A stretch of 64,000 bases of DNA from Streptomyces griseus (GCF_001715295.1 NZ_MDKB01000002.1:1634313-1698312); one strand, 5' to 3'. Shown: positions 43,185-52,036, counted from the first letter of the stretch. Notes: generated by a model from the letters alone, not told the origin. Program-made: numbers and translations.

Positions 43185-44089
43185 CATCCACGGCCGACAC
43201 GGTTCAGCACCCGGACGTATCGGAGATCTCCGACCTCACCGAAGGTCTCCTCCCCCCCTCCCGCGCCGAAGCCCTCCGTCGCCACATCGGCGCCTGTGCT
43301 CCCTGCGGCGAGGTTCGTGCCTCTCTGGAGGAGATCCGCTCCCTTCTCGGCACTGTGCCCTCGGAAGAGCCCATGCCCGCCGATGTCGCCGACCGCATCA
43401 CCACGGCGCTGGCGGCGGAGGCGCTCCCCACCCCTGCGGGTACGTCAGAGCATGTTTCACGTGAAACACGCGATCAGTCTCCGGACGGCACGGCCCCCGA
43501 GCGTCCTCAAGGACACCCCCGCGGAGCCACCGGCCCTGGTCGGCGTTCCGGTCGGCGTCGCCGACGCGCACTCGTTCTCGGCACCGCCCTGGGAGCGGCC
43601 GTGGTCGGCATGAGCGTCTTCATGCTCCAGACGGTGCAGCGGTCAGGGGATTCAGCGGGAACGCAGGCCGACCATGGCCTCAGTGCCGCCTCCGACGAAA
43701 AGCGTCGCGAGTTCGCCGAAGGCACTCTGGAGAGGGATGTCCATACCCTGCTGAGCGACACGGACAGGAGCGCGAAGCAGGACGAGCCTTCCATGGACAC
43801 GCAAGCGTCCCCACGAAACCTTTCCCCCGGCGCCTCGTCGCCCCACACCCCCTTGCTGGCCCCCGCGGTGGAGGTGCCTCCCTGCATCCAGCAGGGAACC
43901 GGCCGAGACGCGCCGGCCCTGGCGGTGGAAGAGGGCAGGTACGAAGGAACCGCCGCGTTCCTGGTCGTCCTGCCCCACGCGACCGACCCGAGCCGCGTAC
44001 AGGCCTATGTCGTGGATGCTGCGTGCACGGACTCCGGTGCTGCGGACAAGGGCAGCCTGCTCCTCACGCACACGTACACACGTCGCTGA
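43181..44089 (+). CDS. rsmA: Membrane anti-sigma factor RsmA
   Basis: A 302-residue anti-sigma factor. The N-terminal zinc anti-sigma domain carries His35-x3-Cys39-x2-Cys42 (HIGACAPC); a Pro/Arg-rich linker leads to one membrane span (about residues 131-152, ALVLGTALGAAVVGMSVFML) and an extracytoplasmic C-terminal domain with two Cys (PPCIQQG and DAACTDSG). It is presumed to hold SigM at the membrane. Unusually, an exact parS site lies within the coding sequence at 43454-43467, encoding the linker residues VSRET. Confidence 0.9.
   Translation: MTSTADTVQHPDVSEISDLTEGLLPPSRAEALRRHIGACAPCGEVRASLEEIRSLLGTVPSEEPMPADVADRITTALAAEALPTPAGTSEHVSRETRDQSPDGTAPERPQGHPRGATGPGRRSGRRRRRALVLGTALGAAVVGMSVFMLQTVQRSGDSAGTQADHGLSAASDEKRREFAEGTLERDVHTLLSDTDRSAKQDEPSMDTQASPRNLSPGASSPHTPLLAPAVEVPPCIQQGTGRDAPALAVEEGRYEGTAAFLVVLPHATDPSRVQAYVVDAACTDSGAADKGSLLLTHTYTRR
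43454..43467. promoter_or_regulatory. parS site 7, inside rsmA
   Basis: An exact GTTTCACGTGAAAC in the part of rsmA encoding the disordered linker between the zinc domain and the membrane span. The reading frame gives Val-Ser-Arg-Glu-Thr. Confidence 0.95.
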
Positions 44090-44120
44090 GGGACGCCCCC
44101 GGACCGGATCCGATACTTCG

Positions 44121-44146
44121 GGAATGCACGCCCCGTAGGATCCGTT
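44121..44146 (+). promoter_or_regulatory. SigR-type promoter of trxBA
   Basis: GGAAT (44121-44125) and GTT (44144-44146) are separated by exactly 18 bp, the consensus of promoters read by the thiol-stress sigma factor SigR in Streptomyces. It lies 69 bp upstream of the trxB start; trxBA is a classic SigR target in S. coelicolor. Confidence 0.88.
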
Positions 44147-44215
44147 GGGTGGGGTGAGAGTCGTGGAACCGACCCCAGTAGGCAGTAGGCAGTCTGCAGA
44201 GACGAGGAAGAACCC

Positions 44216-45187
44216 GTGAGCGACGTCCGTAATGTGATCATCATCGGCTCCGGGCCGGCCGGTTACACCGCCGCCCTGTACACCGCTCGCGCGTCGCTGA
44301 AGCCGCTGGTTTTCGAGGGCGCCGTCACCGCAGGCGGTGCGCTGATGAACACCACCGACGTGGAGAACTTCCCGGGCTTCCAGGACGGAATCATGGGCCC
44401 TGAGCTCATGGACAACATGCGGGCCCAGGCAGAGCGTTTCGGGGCCGACCTCATCCCTGACGACGTGGTCTCCGTCGACCTCTCCGGCGACATCAAGACC
44501 GTCACGGACACCGCCGGCACAGTGCACCGGGCCAAGGCGGTCATCGTCACCACGGGATCGCAGCACCGCAAGCTCGGCCTGCCGAACGAGGACACACTCT
44601 CCGGCCGGGGCGTTTCCTGGTGTGCCACCTGCGACGGCTTCTTCTTCAAGGACCAGGACATCGCCGTGGTGGGTGGTGGCGACACCGCCATGGAGGAGGC
44701 AACCTTCCTCTCGCGGTTCGCCAGGTCGGTCACGATCGTCCACCGTCGTGATTCCCTGCGGGCCTCCAAGGCGATGCAGGCGCGGGCCTTCGCCGACCCG
44801 AAGATCAAGTTCGCCTGGGACAGCGAGGTCGCCATCGTCCACGGCGATCAGAAGCTCTCCGGCCTGACCCTTCGCAACACGAAGACGGGCGAGACGTCCG
44901 AACTTTCGGTGACCGGCCTTTTCATCGCCGTCGGTCACGACCCTCGCACCGAGCTGTTCAAGGGTCAGCTGGACCTCGACGACGAGGGTTACCTCAAGGT
45001 CGACGCCCCCTCGACCCGCACCAACCTGACGGGCGTCTTCGGCGCCGGCGATGTCGTCGACCACACCTACCGGCAGGCGATCACCGCTGCCGGGACCGGC
45101 TGTTCCGCGGCCCTCGACGCGGAGCGTTTCCTGGCTGCGCTCTCGGACGAGAAGCTCGCCGAGCCGGAGAAGACCCCGGCAGTCTGA
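44216..45187 (+). CDS. trxB: Thioredoxin reductase
   Basis: A 323-residue FAD/NADPH flavoenzyme that reduces thioredoxin. The FAD-binding [16 protein letters not shown] (residues 11-26), the redox-active Cys136-Ala-Thr-Cys139 and the NADPH-binding [14 protein letters not shown] are all present, with [10 protein letters not shown] near the C-terminus. The GTG at 44216 has GAGGAAG upstream. It is 37 bp before trxA, and the SigR promoter upstream indicates induction by disulfide stress. Confidence 0.97.
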   Translation: MSDVRNVIIIGSGPAGYTAALYTARASLKPLVFEGAVTAGGALMNTTDVENFPGFQDGIMGPELMDNMRAQAERFGADLIPDDVVSVDLSGDIKTVTDTAGTVHRAKAVIVTTGSQHRKLGLPNEDTLSGRGVSWCATCDGFFFKDQDIAVVGGGDTAMEEATFLSRFARSVTIVHRRDSLRASKAMQARAFADPKIKFAWDSEVAIVHGDQKLSGLTLRNTKTGETSELSVTGLFIAVGHDPRTELFKGQLDLDDEGYLKVDAPSTRTNLTGVFGAGDVVDHTYRQAITAAGTGCSAALDAERFLAALSDEKLAEPEKTPAV

Positions 45188-45224
45188 CCGTTTCCCCACA
45201 CCCCACGTAGTTAAGGAGGTCGCC

Positions 45225-45557
45225 GTGGCCGGCGCCCTGAAGAACGTAACCGACGCCTCGTTCGACGAGGACGTCCTCAAGAGCGACAAGCCCGTCCTGG
45301 TGGACTTCTGGGCGGCATGGTGCGGCCCGTGCCGGCAGATTGCGCCGTCCCTCGAGGCGATCGCGACCGAGTTCGGCGACAAGATCGAAATCGTCAAGCT
45401 CAACATTGACGAGAACCCGGCCATCGCTGCCAAGTACGGCGTCATGTCCATCCCGACGCTCAACGTGTACCAGAACGGCGAGGTCGCCAAGACCATCGTC
45501 GGTGCCAAGCCGAAGGCCGCGATCCTGCGCGACCTGGAAGCCTTCATCGGCGCGTAG
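45225..45557 (+). CDS. trxA: Thioredoxin
   Basis: A 110-residue thioredoxin with the active site Trp32-Cys-Gly-Pro-Cys36 and the cis-Pro segment SIPTLNVYQNGE. The GTG at 45225 follows a strong AAGGAGGT ribosome binding site. It is the second gene of the trxBA operon and is followed by a parS site merged with a terminator. Confidence 0.97.
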   Translation: MAGALKNVTDASFDEDVLKSDKPVLVDFWAAWCGPCRQIAPSLEAIATEFGDKIEIVKLNIDENPAIAAKYGVMSIPTLNVYQNGEVAKTIVGAKPKAAILRDLEAFIGA

Positions 45558-45573
45558 GACAGCACCGCACACT

Positions 45574-45587
45574 GTTTCACGTGAAAC
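45574..45587. promoter_or_regulatory. parS site 8, overlapping the trxA terminator
   Basis: An exact GTTTCACGTGAAAC 16 bp after the trxA stop codon. Its last four bases AAAC are also the first four bases of the left arm of the terminator at 45584-45615. Confidence 0.95.
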
Positions 45588-45615
45588 GGGCCCACCCTCC
45601 GGGGTGGGCCCGTTT
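45584..45615. terminator. trxBA terminator (bidirectional)
   Basis: A perfect 14-bp stem (45584-45597 and 45602-45615) with a TCCG loop, ending GTTT on the plus strand. It lies between trxA and the convergent GNAT gene and can serve both. Confidence 0.88.
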
Positions 45616-45650
45616 CGTTCGGTCGGCAGGGACCTGCCACAGCCCCACGC

Positions 45651-46268
45651 TCAAAGGGGACGTAACGCGGGTTCCTTCTGTACTGCACCGAGCAATCTGT
45701 CCAGCGCCAGCTCGACGTCCTCTTTCCAGGAGAGTGTCGTACGCAGCTCCAGCCGCAGCCGTGGGTACACCGGGTGGGGGCGCACCGTCTTGAATCCCAC
45801 CGCCAGCAGATGGTCGGCAGGCAGTACACAGGCCGGCTCCTTCCAGCGGGCGTCGCCGAAGGCCTCGATGGCTCTGAAGCCCCGCCGCAGGAGATCCTTG
45901 GCGACTGTCTGCACCATGACCCGTCCGAGCCCCTGCCCCTGAAACCCGGGCAAGATCAACGCGGTGATGAGCTGGACAGCATCAGGAGATACGGGGCTGG
46001 TGGGAAACGCCGTGGACCGCGGCACATACGCAGGCGGGGCATAGAGGACGTAGCCGACTGGCACATCGTCCACGTAGACGACCCGCCCGCAGGAACCCCA
46101 CTCCAGTAGAACAGCGGAGATCCACGCTTCCTTCTCCACCTCGGGCCGGCCGGCCTTTACCGCTGCTTCCCCGCTGACCGGATCAAGTTCCCAGAAGACA
46201 CACGAGCGGCATCGCCGGGGGAGATCCGGAAGGTTGTCCAGTGTGAGCGGTACGAGCCGACGCCCCAT
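45651..46268 (-). CDS. GNAT-family acetyltransferase
   Basis: A 205-residue acetyltransferase-like protein with acetyl-CoA motif LILPGFQGQGLGRVMVQTVA (about residues 104-123). The N-terminus MGRRLVPLTLDNLPDLPRRC is followed by CRSCVFWELDP, so two Cys lie near the front. It is conserved between trxA and parB in Streptomyces as far as I recall. The ATG at 46268 is about 10 nt after GTGAGGA. Substrate unknown. Confidence 0.87.
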   Translation of the reverse strand: MGRRLVPLTLDNLPDLPRRCRSCVFWELDPVSGEAAVKAGRPEVEKEAWISAVLLEWGSCGRVVYVDDVPVGYVLYAPPAYVPRSTAFPTSPVSPDAVQLITALILPGFQGQGLGRVMVQTVAKDLLRRGFRAIEAFGDARWKEPACVLPADHLLAVGFKTVRPHPVYPRLRLELRTTLSWKEDVELALDRLLGAVQKEPALRPL

Positions 46269-46414
46269 GTAGGCGGTTCCTCACTTCCTTCGCCCGCCGC
46301 ATCCCGTGCGGCTGCCAGCGCACTCCGTTCTCGGAACAGGCTGCCGACGAAGCCCCCGACAGCACCGAGCACCAGCCCAACTGTCACCAGGTGGCTGCGA
46401 TTCAGTGATCGCAC
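46157..46414 (-). CDS. Small membrane protein overlapping the GNAT gene
   Basis: A candidate 85-residue protein. It begins at a GTG with a strong AGGAGG 8 nt upstream, and the first 30 residues (MRSLNRSHLVTVGLVLGAVG then GFVGSLFRERS) form a Gly-rich membrane span followed by a basic and Ala/Glu-rich stretch. The last 112 bp overlap the GNAT start in another frame, which weakens the call for the C-terminal half. The good ribosome binding site and sensible topology favour a real gene coupled to the GNAT gene. Confidence 0.5.
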   Translation of the reverse strand: MRSLNRSHLVTVGLVLGAVGGFVGSLFRERSALAAARDAAGEGSEEPPTWGVGSYRSHWTTFRISPGDAARVSSGNLIRSAGKQR

Positions 46415-46513
46415 GACCCCCGCCTCCTCTGAGGTGCGTCACGGTGGTGGAAACGTCATCCCAGAACGCATCGTATCCACCCAGAGGTGATGCCGACACC
46501 GAGGAAATGCAAA

Positions 46514-46557
46514 GGGCGGGCTGTGTTCCGGAAACTTCTCCGGCGCACATCCCGCCC
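46514..46557 (-). terminator. parAB terminator
   Basis: GGGCGGG (46514-46520) and CCCGCCC (46551-46557) enclose further paired segments (GTG/CAC and CGG/CCG), giving an interrupted stem 20 bp beyond the parB stop; on the minus strand it is followed by TTT. Confidence 0.6.
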
Positions 46558-46577
46558 CGCCGCCCCGCGCGGGAGGC

Positions 46578-47681
46578 TCAGATCTCGTCGTCGCTCGGAT
46601 CGTCGTCGCTCTGCTCCTCCGAGAGGCTCCGTTCCAGCACTCGCCCCTCGCCTGGAGCCAGACTGCCGAGGATCCGGTCCAGATCCTCCATCGAAGCGAA
46701 CTCGACGACGATCTTCCCCTTCTTCTGTCCGAGATCGACCTTCACCCGCGTCTCGAAACGGTCCGACAGCCGGGACGCAAGGTCGGTGAGGGCAGGTGAG
46801 ACGCGGCCGCCCGCCCGGGGGCGCTTCGGCTTCACCGAACTCATGGGCTCGTGGCCCAGCAGATTCACGATCTCCTCGACCGCGCGCACCGACAGTCCCT
46901 CCGCCACGATGCGGTGAGCCAGCCGGTCCTGCTCCTCGGAGTCGTCCACCGACAGCAGTGCCCGTGCGTGGCCTGCCGAGAGAACACCCGCCGCTACCCT
47001 GAGCTGCACCGGCGGAGAGAGCCGCAGCAGGCGCAGCGTGTTCGAGACCTGAGGACGGGAACGGCCGATCCGGTCCGCCAGCTGCTCCTGGGTGCACTGG
47101 AAGTCCTTCAGCAGCTGGTCGTATGCCGCCGCCTCCTCCAATGGGTTCAGCTGGGCCCGGTGCAGGTTTTCCAGGAGCGCGTCGAGCAGGAGCTTCTCAT
47201 CGTCCGTGGCACGGACGATCGCCGGGATGCGTTCCAGGCCGGCCTCGCCGCAGGCCCTCCACCGACGCTCACCCATGATGAGCTCGTAGCGGTCGTCGGC
47301 CACCTTGCGGACGACGACGGGCTGGAGAAGACCGACCTCCTTGATGGAGGTGACCAGCTCCGCCAGAGCGTCCTCGTCAAATACCTCGCGGGGCTGCCTG
47401 GGATTCGGGGTGATCGAATCGAGCGGCACTTCGGCGAAATAAGCCCCCGCGGAGTCGGCCGAGCCCTCAAGAGTCTCCGCATCGGCCGGGGGAGAGCTCG
47501 GCTCCGGCACCAGCGAGCCTGAGGGGAGACCGGCGACCTTCGCGGCCGCCACCCCACGGTCAGCGGTCAGCAGGGCAGAGGGCCCCGGACCCGAAGAGGG
47601 AGAGGCTACCTGCTTCTCCGACGGAGCTGCGGGGATCAGTGCACCGAGCCCACGCCCCAACCCTCTACGACGCTCACTCAC
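46578..47681 (-). CDS. parB: Chromosome segregation protein ParB
   Basis: A 367-residue ParB CTPase that binds parS and spreads to organise the origin. The N-terminus [17 protein letters not shown] contains the ParA-stimulating basic motif. The nucleotide-binding domain has [19 protein letters not shown] and GERRWRA (137-143), followed by the helix-turn-helix ([20 protein letters not shown]) that reads parS, and a C-terminal dimerisation domain after an acidic-basic linker. The GTG start at 47681 overlaps the parA stop by 4 bp (GTGA), so the genes are coupled. Ten parS sites lie in this window. Confidence 0.98.
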   Translation of the reverse strand: MSERRRGLGRGLGALIPAAPSEKQVASPSSGPGPSALLTADRGVAAAKVAGLPSGSLVPEPSSPPADAETLEGSADSAGAYFAEVPLDSITPNPRQPREVFDEDALAELVTSIKEVGLLQPVVVRKVADDRYELIMGERRWRACGEAGLERIPAIVRATDDEKLLLDALLENLHRAQLNPLEEAAAYDQLLKDFQCTQEQLADRIGRSRPQVSNTLRLLRLSPPVQLRVAAGVLSAGHARALLSVDDSEEQDRLAHRIVAEGLSVRAVEEIVNLLGHEPMSSVKPKRPRAGGRVSPALTDLASRLSDRFETRVKVDLGQKKGKIVVEFASMEDLDRILGSLAPGEGRVLERSLSEEQSDDDPSDDEI

Positions 47682-48916
47682 TGCATGCCCTCCGTCTTGC
47701 TCTGCTGGCTGTTCTGCATGTCCGTATGGGCGTGCTGGGCCTCATAGTGCATCCCCACACCCCTCAAGGCGATCTCGCGGGCCGCTTCGAGGTAGGACAG
47801 TGATCCGCTGGACCCTGGATCATAGGTCAGCACTGTCTGCCCGTAGCTCGGCGCCTCGGAGATGCGTACCGACCGCGGGATGCTCGTCCGCAGCACCTCC
47901 TTGCCGAAGTGGCTGCGAACCTCCTCCGCCACCTGGGAGGCAAGTCTCGTACGCCCGTCGTACATGGTGAGGAGGATGGTGGAGACATGGAGCTCCGGGT
48001 TGAGATGTCCCCGCACGAGGTCGACGTTACGCAGCAGCTGCCCCAGGCCCTCCAGCGCGTAGTACTCGCACTGAATCGGGATGAGCACTTCGGCTCCGGC
48101 TACGAGCGCGTTGACCGTCAGTAGCCCCAGGGACGGCGGGCAGTCGATGAGGATGTAGTCGAGTGGCTGCTCGTAGGCCTGAATGGCCCGCTGAAGCCGG
48201 CTCTCCCGCGCCACCAGCGATACCAGCTCGATCTCCGCGCCGGCGAGATCAATGGTGGCGGGCGCACAGAAAAGACCCTCGACGTCAGGAACCGGCTGGA
48301 CCACCTCGGAGAGAGGCATGCTGTCCACCAGCACGTCGTAGATGGACGGAACGTCCGCGTGGTGGTCGATCCCCAGGGCCGTGGAGGCGTTCCCCTGCGG
48401 ATCCAGGTCTACCACCAGGACTCGCGCACCGTGCAGCGCGAGCGAAGCGGCGATATTGACCGTCGAGGTGGTCTTACCTACGCCGCCCTTTTGGTTGGCA
48501 ACCACCATCACGCGGGTCTGCTCCGGTCGGGGCAGGCCCTCACCGGCGCGACCGAGGGCCTCAACGGCCAGCTGGGCCGCGCGACCGATGGGTGTGTCGT
48601 CCATCGGAGGCGGTGTTTCACGTGAAACACCGTCCCCCACGGACTCGGTACGGGGACCGGGGACCGGATCGGTCATCGGTCCCGCGATATTGGCGTCGGA
48701 CCGCAAGGATTCACTCTCCTCGACTTCAGGCTCGCAATGAAGAGAGCCTGCCATGCTTTCGGGGGCATGAACCAGCGAGGCCGACTCTTCTGTGGATGAA
48801 TCCACTTCTGTGGACAACTCGGTAACCCTGACGGGCCTGCGGTCGCGCGGCGATGCAGCCGCACGACCGCGGCCGATGATTCCCTGCAGCAGAGAGCGAC
48901 GTTTCACGTGAAACAC
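47678..48916 (-). CDS. parA: Chromosome partitioning ATPase ParA
   Basis: A deviant Walker-type ATPase, 412 residues from the GTG at 48916. Walker A is KGGVGKTT (143-150), with motif [12 protein letters not shown] and the region [10 protein letters not shown] after it. The N-terminal 105 residues are disordered and acidic. The start is uncertain: the GTG at 48916 has AGGGG upstream and overlaps parS site 10; an ATG at 48754 would give 358 residues, close to the length I recall for S. coelicolor ParA, but has no ribosome binding site; Met105 would leave the core alone. ParA guides ParB-origin complexes during aerial hyphal septation. Confidence 0.95.
   Translation of the reverse strand: MFHVKRRSLLQGIIGRGRAAASPRDRRPVRVTELSTEVDSSTEESASLVHAPESMAGSLHCEPEVEESESLRSDANIAGPMTDPVPGPRTESVGDGVSRETPPPMDDTPIGRAAQLAVEALGRAGEGLPRPEQTRVMVVANQKGGVGKTTSTVNIAASLALHGARVLVVDLDPQGNASTALGIDHHADVPSIYDVLVDSMPLSEVVQPVPDVEGLFCAPATIDLAGAEIELVSLVARESRLQRAIQAYEQPLDYILIDCPPSLGLLTVNALVAGAEVLIPIQCEYYALEGLGQLLRNVDLVRGHLNPELHVSTILLTMYDGRTRLASQVAEEVRSHFGKEVLRTSIPRSVRISEAPSYGQTVLTYDPGSSGSLSYLEAAREIALRGVGMHYEAQHAHTDMQNSQQSKTEGMQ
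48615..48628. promoter_or_regulatory. parS site 9, inside parA
   Basis: An exact GTTTCACGTGAAAC within parA, encoding Val-Ser-Arg-Glu-Thr (residues 97-101 of the long form) in the disordered N-terminal region just before the ATPase core. Confidence 0.95.
48901..48914. promoter_or_regulatory. parS site 10, at the parA start
   Basis: An exact GTTTCACGTGAAAC that covers codons 2-5 of the long form of parA (Phe-His-Val-Lys) and touches its GTG start codon. ParB bound here could affect parAB transcription if the promoter is just upstream. Confidence 0.95.
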
Positions 48917-49054
48917 GATGCCCCTGGAGCGAAGCGCCGACGTTTCGACACTCCGCGAAGGTCACATATAGCTGCACGCTCCGCATAGGCACGGAAAAAG
49001 ATCCGTAAGCGATGAATGCGAGAAAAGGGCGCGCCGCTCTCGTGTACCCCAGGC

Positions 49055-49771
49055 CTATCGACGTCGGCGTGTCCGCCCCACTCGCGCGGCCTTGGCGCGC
49101 TTGGCGGCGAACCGCACACCGCCCGGGCTCTCCCCGACCACTACGCGTACAACGGTGGACGCAGGCTCGACCAGTCCCTCACCGACGTGAAGCACCTCGG
49201 TCTCCACCACACCCAGTTTGCTCAGGGCGGCACGGGCACCCTGCAGCTCCTCCTCCGCGGTGTCTCCCTTGAGGGCCAGCATCTCGCCGTACGGGCGCAG
49301 AAGCGGTACGCCCCAGCCGGCGAGGCGGTCAAGGGGAGCGACGGCCCGAGCCGTCACCACATGCACCGGCTGCAGGGACCCGAGCACTTCCTCGGCCCGG
49401 CCGCGCACGACCGTCACATGGTCCAGGCCGAGCAGCTCGACGACCTCCTGGAGGAAGTTCGTGCGGCGCAGCAGCGGCTCCAACAGCGTGATCTTCAGGT
49501 CCGGCCGCACCAGGGCGAGGGGAATCCCGGGCAGGCCCGCCCCCGACCCCACATCGCACACCGTGACGCCTTCGGGGACCACTTCCGAGAGCACGGCGCA
49601 GTTCAGCAGGTGGCGCTCCCACAGACGCGGGACCTCTCGGGGGCCGATCAGCCCCCTTGTGACGCCGGCGTCCGCGAGCAGCTCCGCGTACCTGGAAGCC
49701 ATGGGAAAGGACTCACCGAATACCGCTTGCGCCTCCTTGGGCGCCTGAGGGAGCTCTGCTGCCTCGCTCAC
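49055..49771 (-). CDS. rsmG: 16S rRNA (guanine-N7) methyltransferase RsmG
   Basis: A 238-residue SAM-dependent enzyme that methylates G527 (E. coli numbering) of 16S rRNA; loss gives low-level streptomycin resistance and often more antibiotic in Streptomyces. The SAM motif VCDVGSGAGLPGIPLALVRP (about residues 71-90) and TARAVAPLDRLAGWGVPLLR are visible. The C-terminus is very basic (KRAKAARVGRTRRRR). The GTG at 49771 (VSEAAELPQAPKEA) has GGAAGGA 8 nt upstream and is preferred to a GTG eight codons earlier. It lies 138 bp or more upstream of parA on the same strand. Confidence 0.96.
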   Translation of the reverse strand: MSEAAELPQAPKEAQAVFGESFPMASRYAELLADAGVTRGLIGPREVPRLWERHLLNCAVLSEVVPEGVTVCDVGSGAGLPGIPLALVRPDLKITLLEPLLRRTNFLQEVVELLGLDHVTVVRGRAEEVLGSLQPVHVVTARAVAPLDRLAGWGVPLLRPYGEMLALKGDTAEEELQGARAALSKLGVVETEVLHVGEGLVEPASTVVRVVVGESPGGVRFAAKRAKAARVGRTRRRR

Positions 49772-49834
49772 GAGGACCGTCCTTCCGTACCGCACTAGCG
49801 CACTGGGGGTGGCTGACTAACAGGCTGACAACGA

Positions 49835-49864
49835 TCGGCCCCGTCTGCGGACAGACGGGGCCGA
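49835..49864 (-). terminator. Terminator after khpB
   Basis: A perfect 13-bp stem (49835-49847 and 49852-49864) with a CGGA loop lies 16 bp beyond the khpB stop. It ends the rpmH-rnpA-yidD-yidC-khpB unit and separates it from rsmG-parA-parB. Confidence 0.88.
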
Positions 49865-49880
49865 CAGTACAAGGATCCGG

Positions 49881-50390
49881 TCAGGCCGGAAGCACGACGA
49901 CGAAGCGCTGCGGCTCCTCGCCCTCGGACTCGCTGCGCAGGCCCGCCGCCGCCACGGCGTCGTGCACGACCTTGCGCTCGAACGGCGTCATGGGCTCCAG
50001 CTTCACGGGCTCACCGGAGCTCTTGACCTCGTCGGCGGCCTTCGCGCCCAGGGCGGCGAGCACCTCCCGCTTCTTGGCGCGGAAGCCGGCGATGTCCAGC
50101 ATCAGGCGGCTGCGGTCACCGGTCTCCCGATGCACTGCCAGGCGCGTGAGCTCCTGGAGCGCCTCCAGCACCTCACCGTCGCGGCCCACAAGCTTCTGCA
50201 GGTCACGCGGCGATTCGCTGATGATCGACACTGCGGCCCGGTCCGCCTCCACATCCATGTCGATGTCACCGTCGAGGTCGGCGATGTCGAGGAGACCTTC
50301 GAGGTAGTCGGCCGCGATCTCCCCCTCCTGCTCGAGGCGGGTCAGAGTGTCGCTGCCCTCAGCGGCCGTGGTGATGGTGCCGTCCGTCAC
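49881..50390 (-). CDS. khpB: RNA-binding protein KhpB (Jag/SpoIIIJ-associated)
   Basis: A 169-residue protein with an acidic N-terminus (about 1-30), a KH domain (about 30-105, with ISESPRDLQKLVGRDGEVLE as the GxxG-type loop) and an R3H domain (about 105-165, MTPFERKVVHDAVA). It lacks the separate Jag-N domain. KhpB binds small RNAs and mRNAs with KhpA and affects division in other Gram-positives. The GTG at 50390 (VTDGTITTAAEG) has AAGGAG 8 nt upstream and begins 14 bp after yidC. Confidence 0.93.
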   Translation of the reverse strand: MTDGTITTAAEGSDTLTRLEQEGEIAADYLEGLLDIADLDGDIDMDVEADRAAVSIISESPRDLQKLVGRDGEVLEALQELTRLAVHRETGDRSRLMLDIAGFRAKKREVLAALGAKAADEVKSSGEPVKLEPMTPFERKVVHDAVAAAGLRSESEGEEPQRFVVVLPA

Positions 50391-50404
50391 GGATGGACTC
50401 CTTC

Positions 50405-51673
50405 TTACTTCTTGGACGGGTGCTTGGGCCGCTGCGGGCCCTTGCGCTGTCCGGACTTGGCTTGGCGTGAGGAGCCGGACGCGGTGGGCTTGCCCGCCGG
50501 CTTCGGCTTGTCGTCCTGCGGTGCGTCCTGCTTCTCCAGCGAGGTCTTGGACTCCGAGCCGACAGCCCCGGATTCCTTGGCAGCTCCCGGATGCGTCGCA
50601 GCGGTCTGACGCTTGGACTTCGTCTGGCGCTTGGGCTGCTGCCGCTTGGCCGCGGCACCGCCCTCGGCTTCGGCGACAGCCGTCTCGCTCTTCGCCACCG
50701 TCCCGTCCTCCTGGGCGGCGAGACCCAGCTTGGCCAGACCGGTGATGAACTTGCGCTCGATGTCGTTGCGGTCGGGCCCCTTGGCGACGATCCGCTTGAC
50801 GGTGTTGCGCCGCGTCCTGCCCCGCACCTCGCCATGAGCGGTCACGCTCTTCAGCAGACGTCCCAGGTACTGGTCCTGTGCCTTGCTGCCCGGCGTCGGG
50901 TTCTGGTTGATCACATACATCTGCTGGCCCATGGTCCACACGTTCGTGGTCAGCCAGTAGACGAGGACACCGACGGGGAAGTTGATACCCATGACGGCGA
51001 AGATCACCGGGAAGATGTACATCAGCATCTTCTGCTGCTGCATGTACGGGGTCTTCACGGTCAGGTCGACGTTCTTCGTCATCAGCTGGCGCTGCGTGAA
51101 GAACTGGGACGCCGACATCATCACGATCATGATCGCGGTGACGACCCGGACGTCGGTCAGCGAGGCGCCGAGCGCCGCGACCTTGTCCTGGCTGTCCATG
51201 AACTTCGCGGCCAGCGGAGCTCCGAAGATGTGCGCCTGACGTGCGCTGTCGAGGAGCGGCTGGTCGATGACGCCGATCGTCTTGCCCGAGGCGATGGCCG
51301 AGAGCACGTGATACAGGGCGAAGAAGAAGGGGGACTGCGCCAGGATCGGAAGGCACGAGGAGAGCGGGTTGGTGCCCGTCTCCTTGTACAGCTTCATCAT
51401 CTCTTCGGACTGGCGCTGCTTGTCGTTCTTGTAGCGCTCCTGGATCGCCTTCATCTTCGGCTGGAGCACCTGCATGTTGCGGGTGGACTTGATCTGCTTG
51501 ACGAACAGCGGGATCAGACAGATCCGGATCAGGACCACCAGGGACACGATGGACAGGCCCCAGGCCCAGCCCGTGTCGTCACCGAAGATCGCTCCGTACA
51601 GCTTGTGGAACTGGACGATGACCCACGAGACAGGTGTGGTGATAAAGCTGAACAGACTGGCAATCGTGTCCAC
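50405..51673 (-). CDS. yidC: Membrane protein insertase YidC
   Basis: A 422-residue Oxa1/YidC-type insertase of the Gram-positive kind. The hydrophobic core has five spans, with the hydrophilic-groove arginine at Arg50 ([13 protein letters not shown]), the coiled cytoplasmic hairpin ([20 protein letters not shown]) and the conserved [18 protein letters not shown] long basic C-terminal tail (about 295-422, rich in Lys, Gln and Ala) is typical of actinobacteria and binds ribosomes. It lies 3 bp after yidD. Confidence 0.97.
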   Translation of the reverse strand: MDTIASLFSFITTPVSWVIVQFHKLYGAIFGDDTGWAWGLSIVSLVVLIRICLIPLFVKQIKSTRNMQVLQPKMKAIQERYKNDKQRQSEEMMKLYKETGTNPLSSCLPILAQSPFFFALYHVLSAIASGKTIGVIDQPLLDSARQAHIFGAPLAAKFMDSQDKVAALGASLTDVRVVTAIMIVMMSASQFFTQRQLMTKNVDLTVKTPYMQQQKMLMYIFPVIFAVMGINFPVGVLVYWLTTNVWTMGQQMYVINQNPTPGSKAQDQYLGRLLKSVTAHGEVRGRTRRNTVKRIVAKGPDRNDIERKFITGLAKLGLAAQEDGTVAKSETAVAEAEGGAAAKRQQPKRQTKSKRQTAATHPGAAKESGAVGSESKTSLEKQDAPQDDKPKPAGKPTASGSSRQAKSGQRKGPQRPKHPSKK

Positions 51674-51676
51674 TAA

Positions 51677-52036
51677 TCAGGCTCCTTGAGCATTGGGCGA
51701 GGTCTCTGTGGCCGGGCTCAGGGGTTCGGAGGCCGACCCCCCGGCAGGCACATCGGCGGCGGAGTCCCCGCCCTTGCCACCACGCGCACGGCTGCGCAGC
51801 AGTTCGTGCCAACGCGGACGTTTGCGCGGCGGCACGTGATCCACACCGCCGGGTGACCACGGATTGCACCGCAGGATGCGCCAGGCCGTCAGCGCCGTTC
51901 CCTTGATCGCTCCGTGCCGGTCGATCGCCGTATATCCATAGTGGGAACACGACGGGTAGTAGCGGCAGACGGGCCCGAGAAGCGGGCTGATCGTCCACTG
52001 GTACAACTTGATGAGAGCCAGCAGCGGGTACTTCAT
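51677..52036 (-). CDS. yidD: Membrane protein insertion efficiency factor YidD
   Basis: A 119-residue YidD with the family core [15 protein letters not shown] (about residues 24-38) and [16 protein letters not shown] (about 45-60). An extra C-terminal tail of about 45 residues is disordered. It overlaps the end of rnpA by 4 bp (ATGA), so the pair is coupled. YidD helps YidC insert membrane proteins. Confidence 0.96.
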   Translation of the reverse strand: MKYPLLALIKLYQWTISPLLGPVCRYYPSCSHYGYTAIDRHGAIKGTALTAWRILRCNPWSPGGVDHVPPRKRPRWHELLRSRARGGKGGDSAADVPAGGSASEPLSPATETSPNAQGA

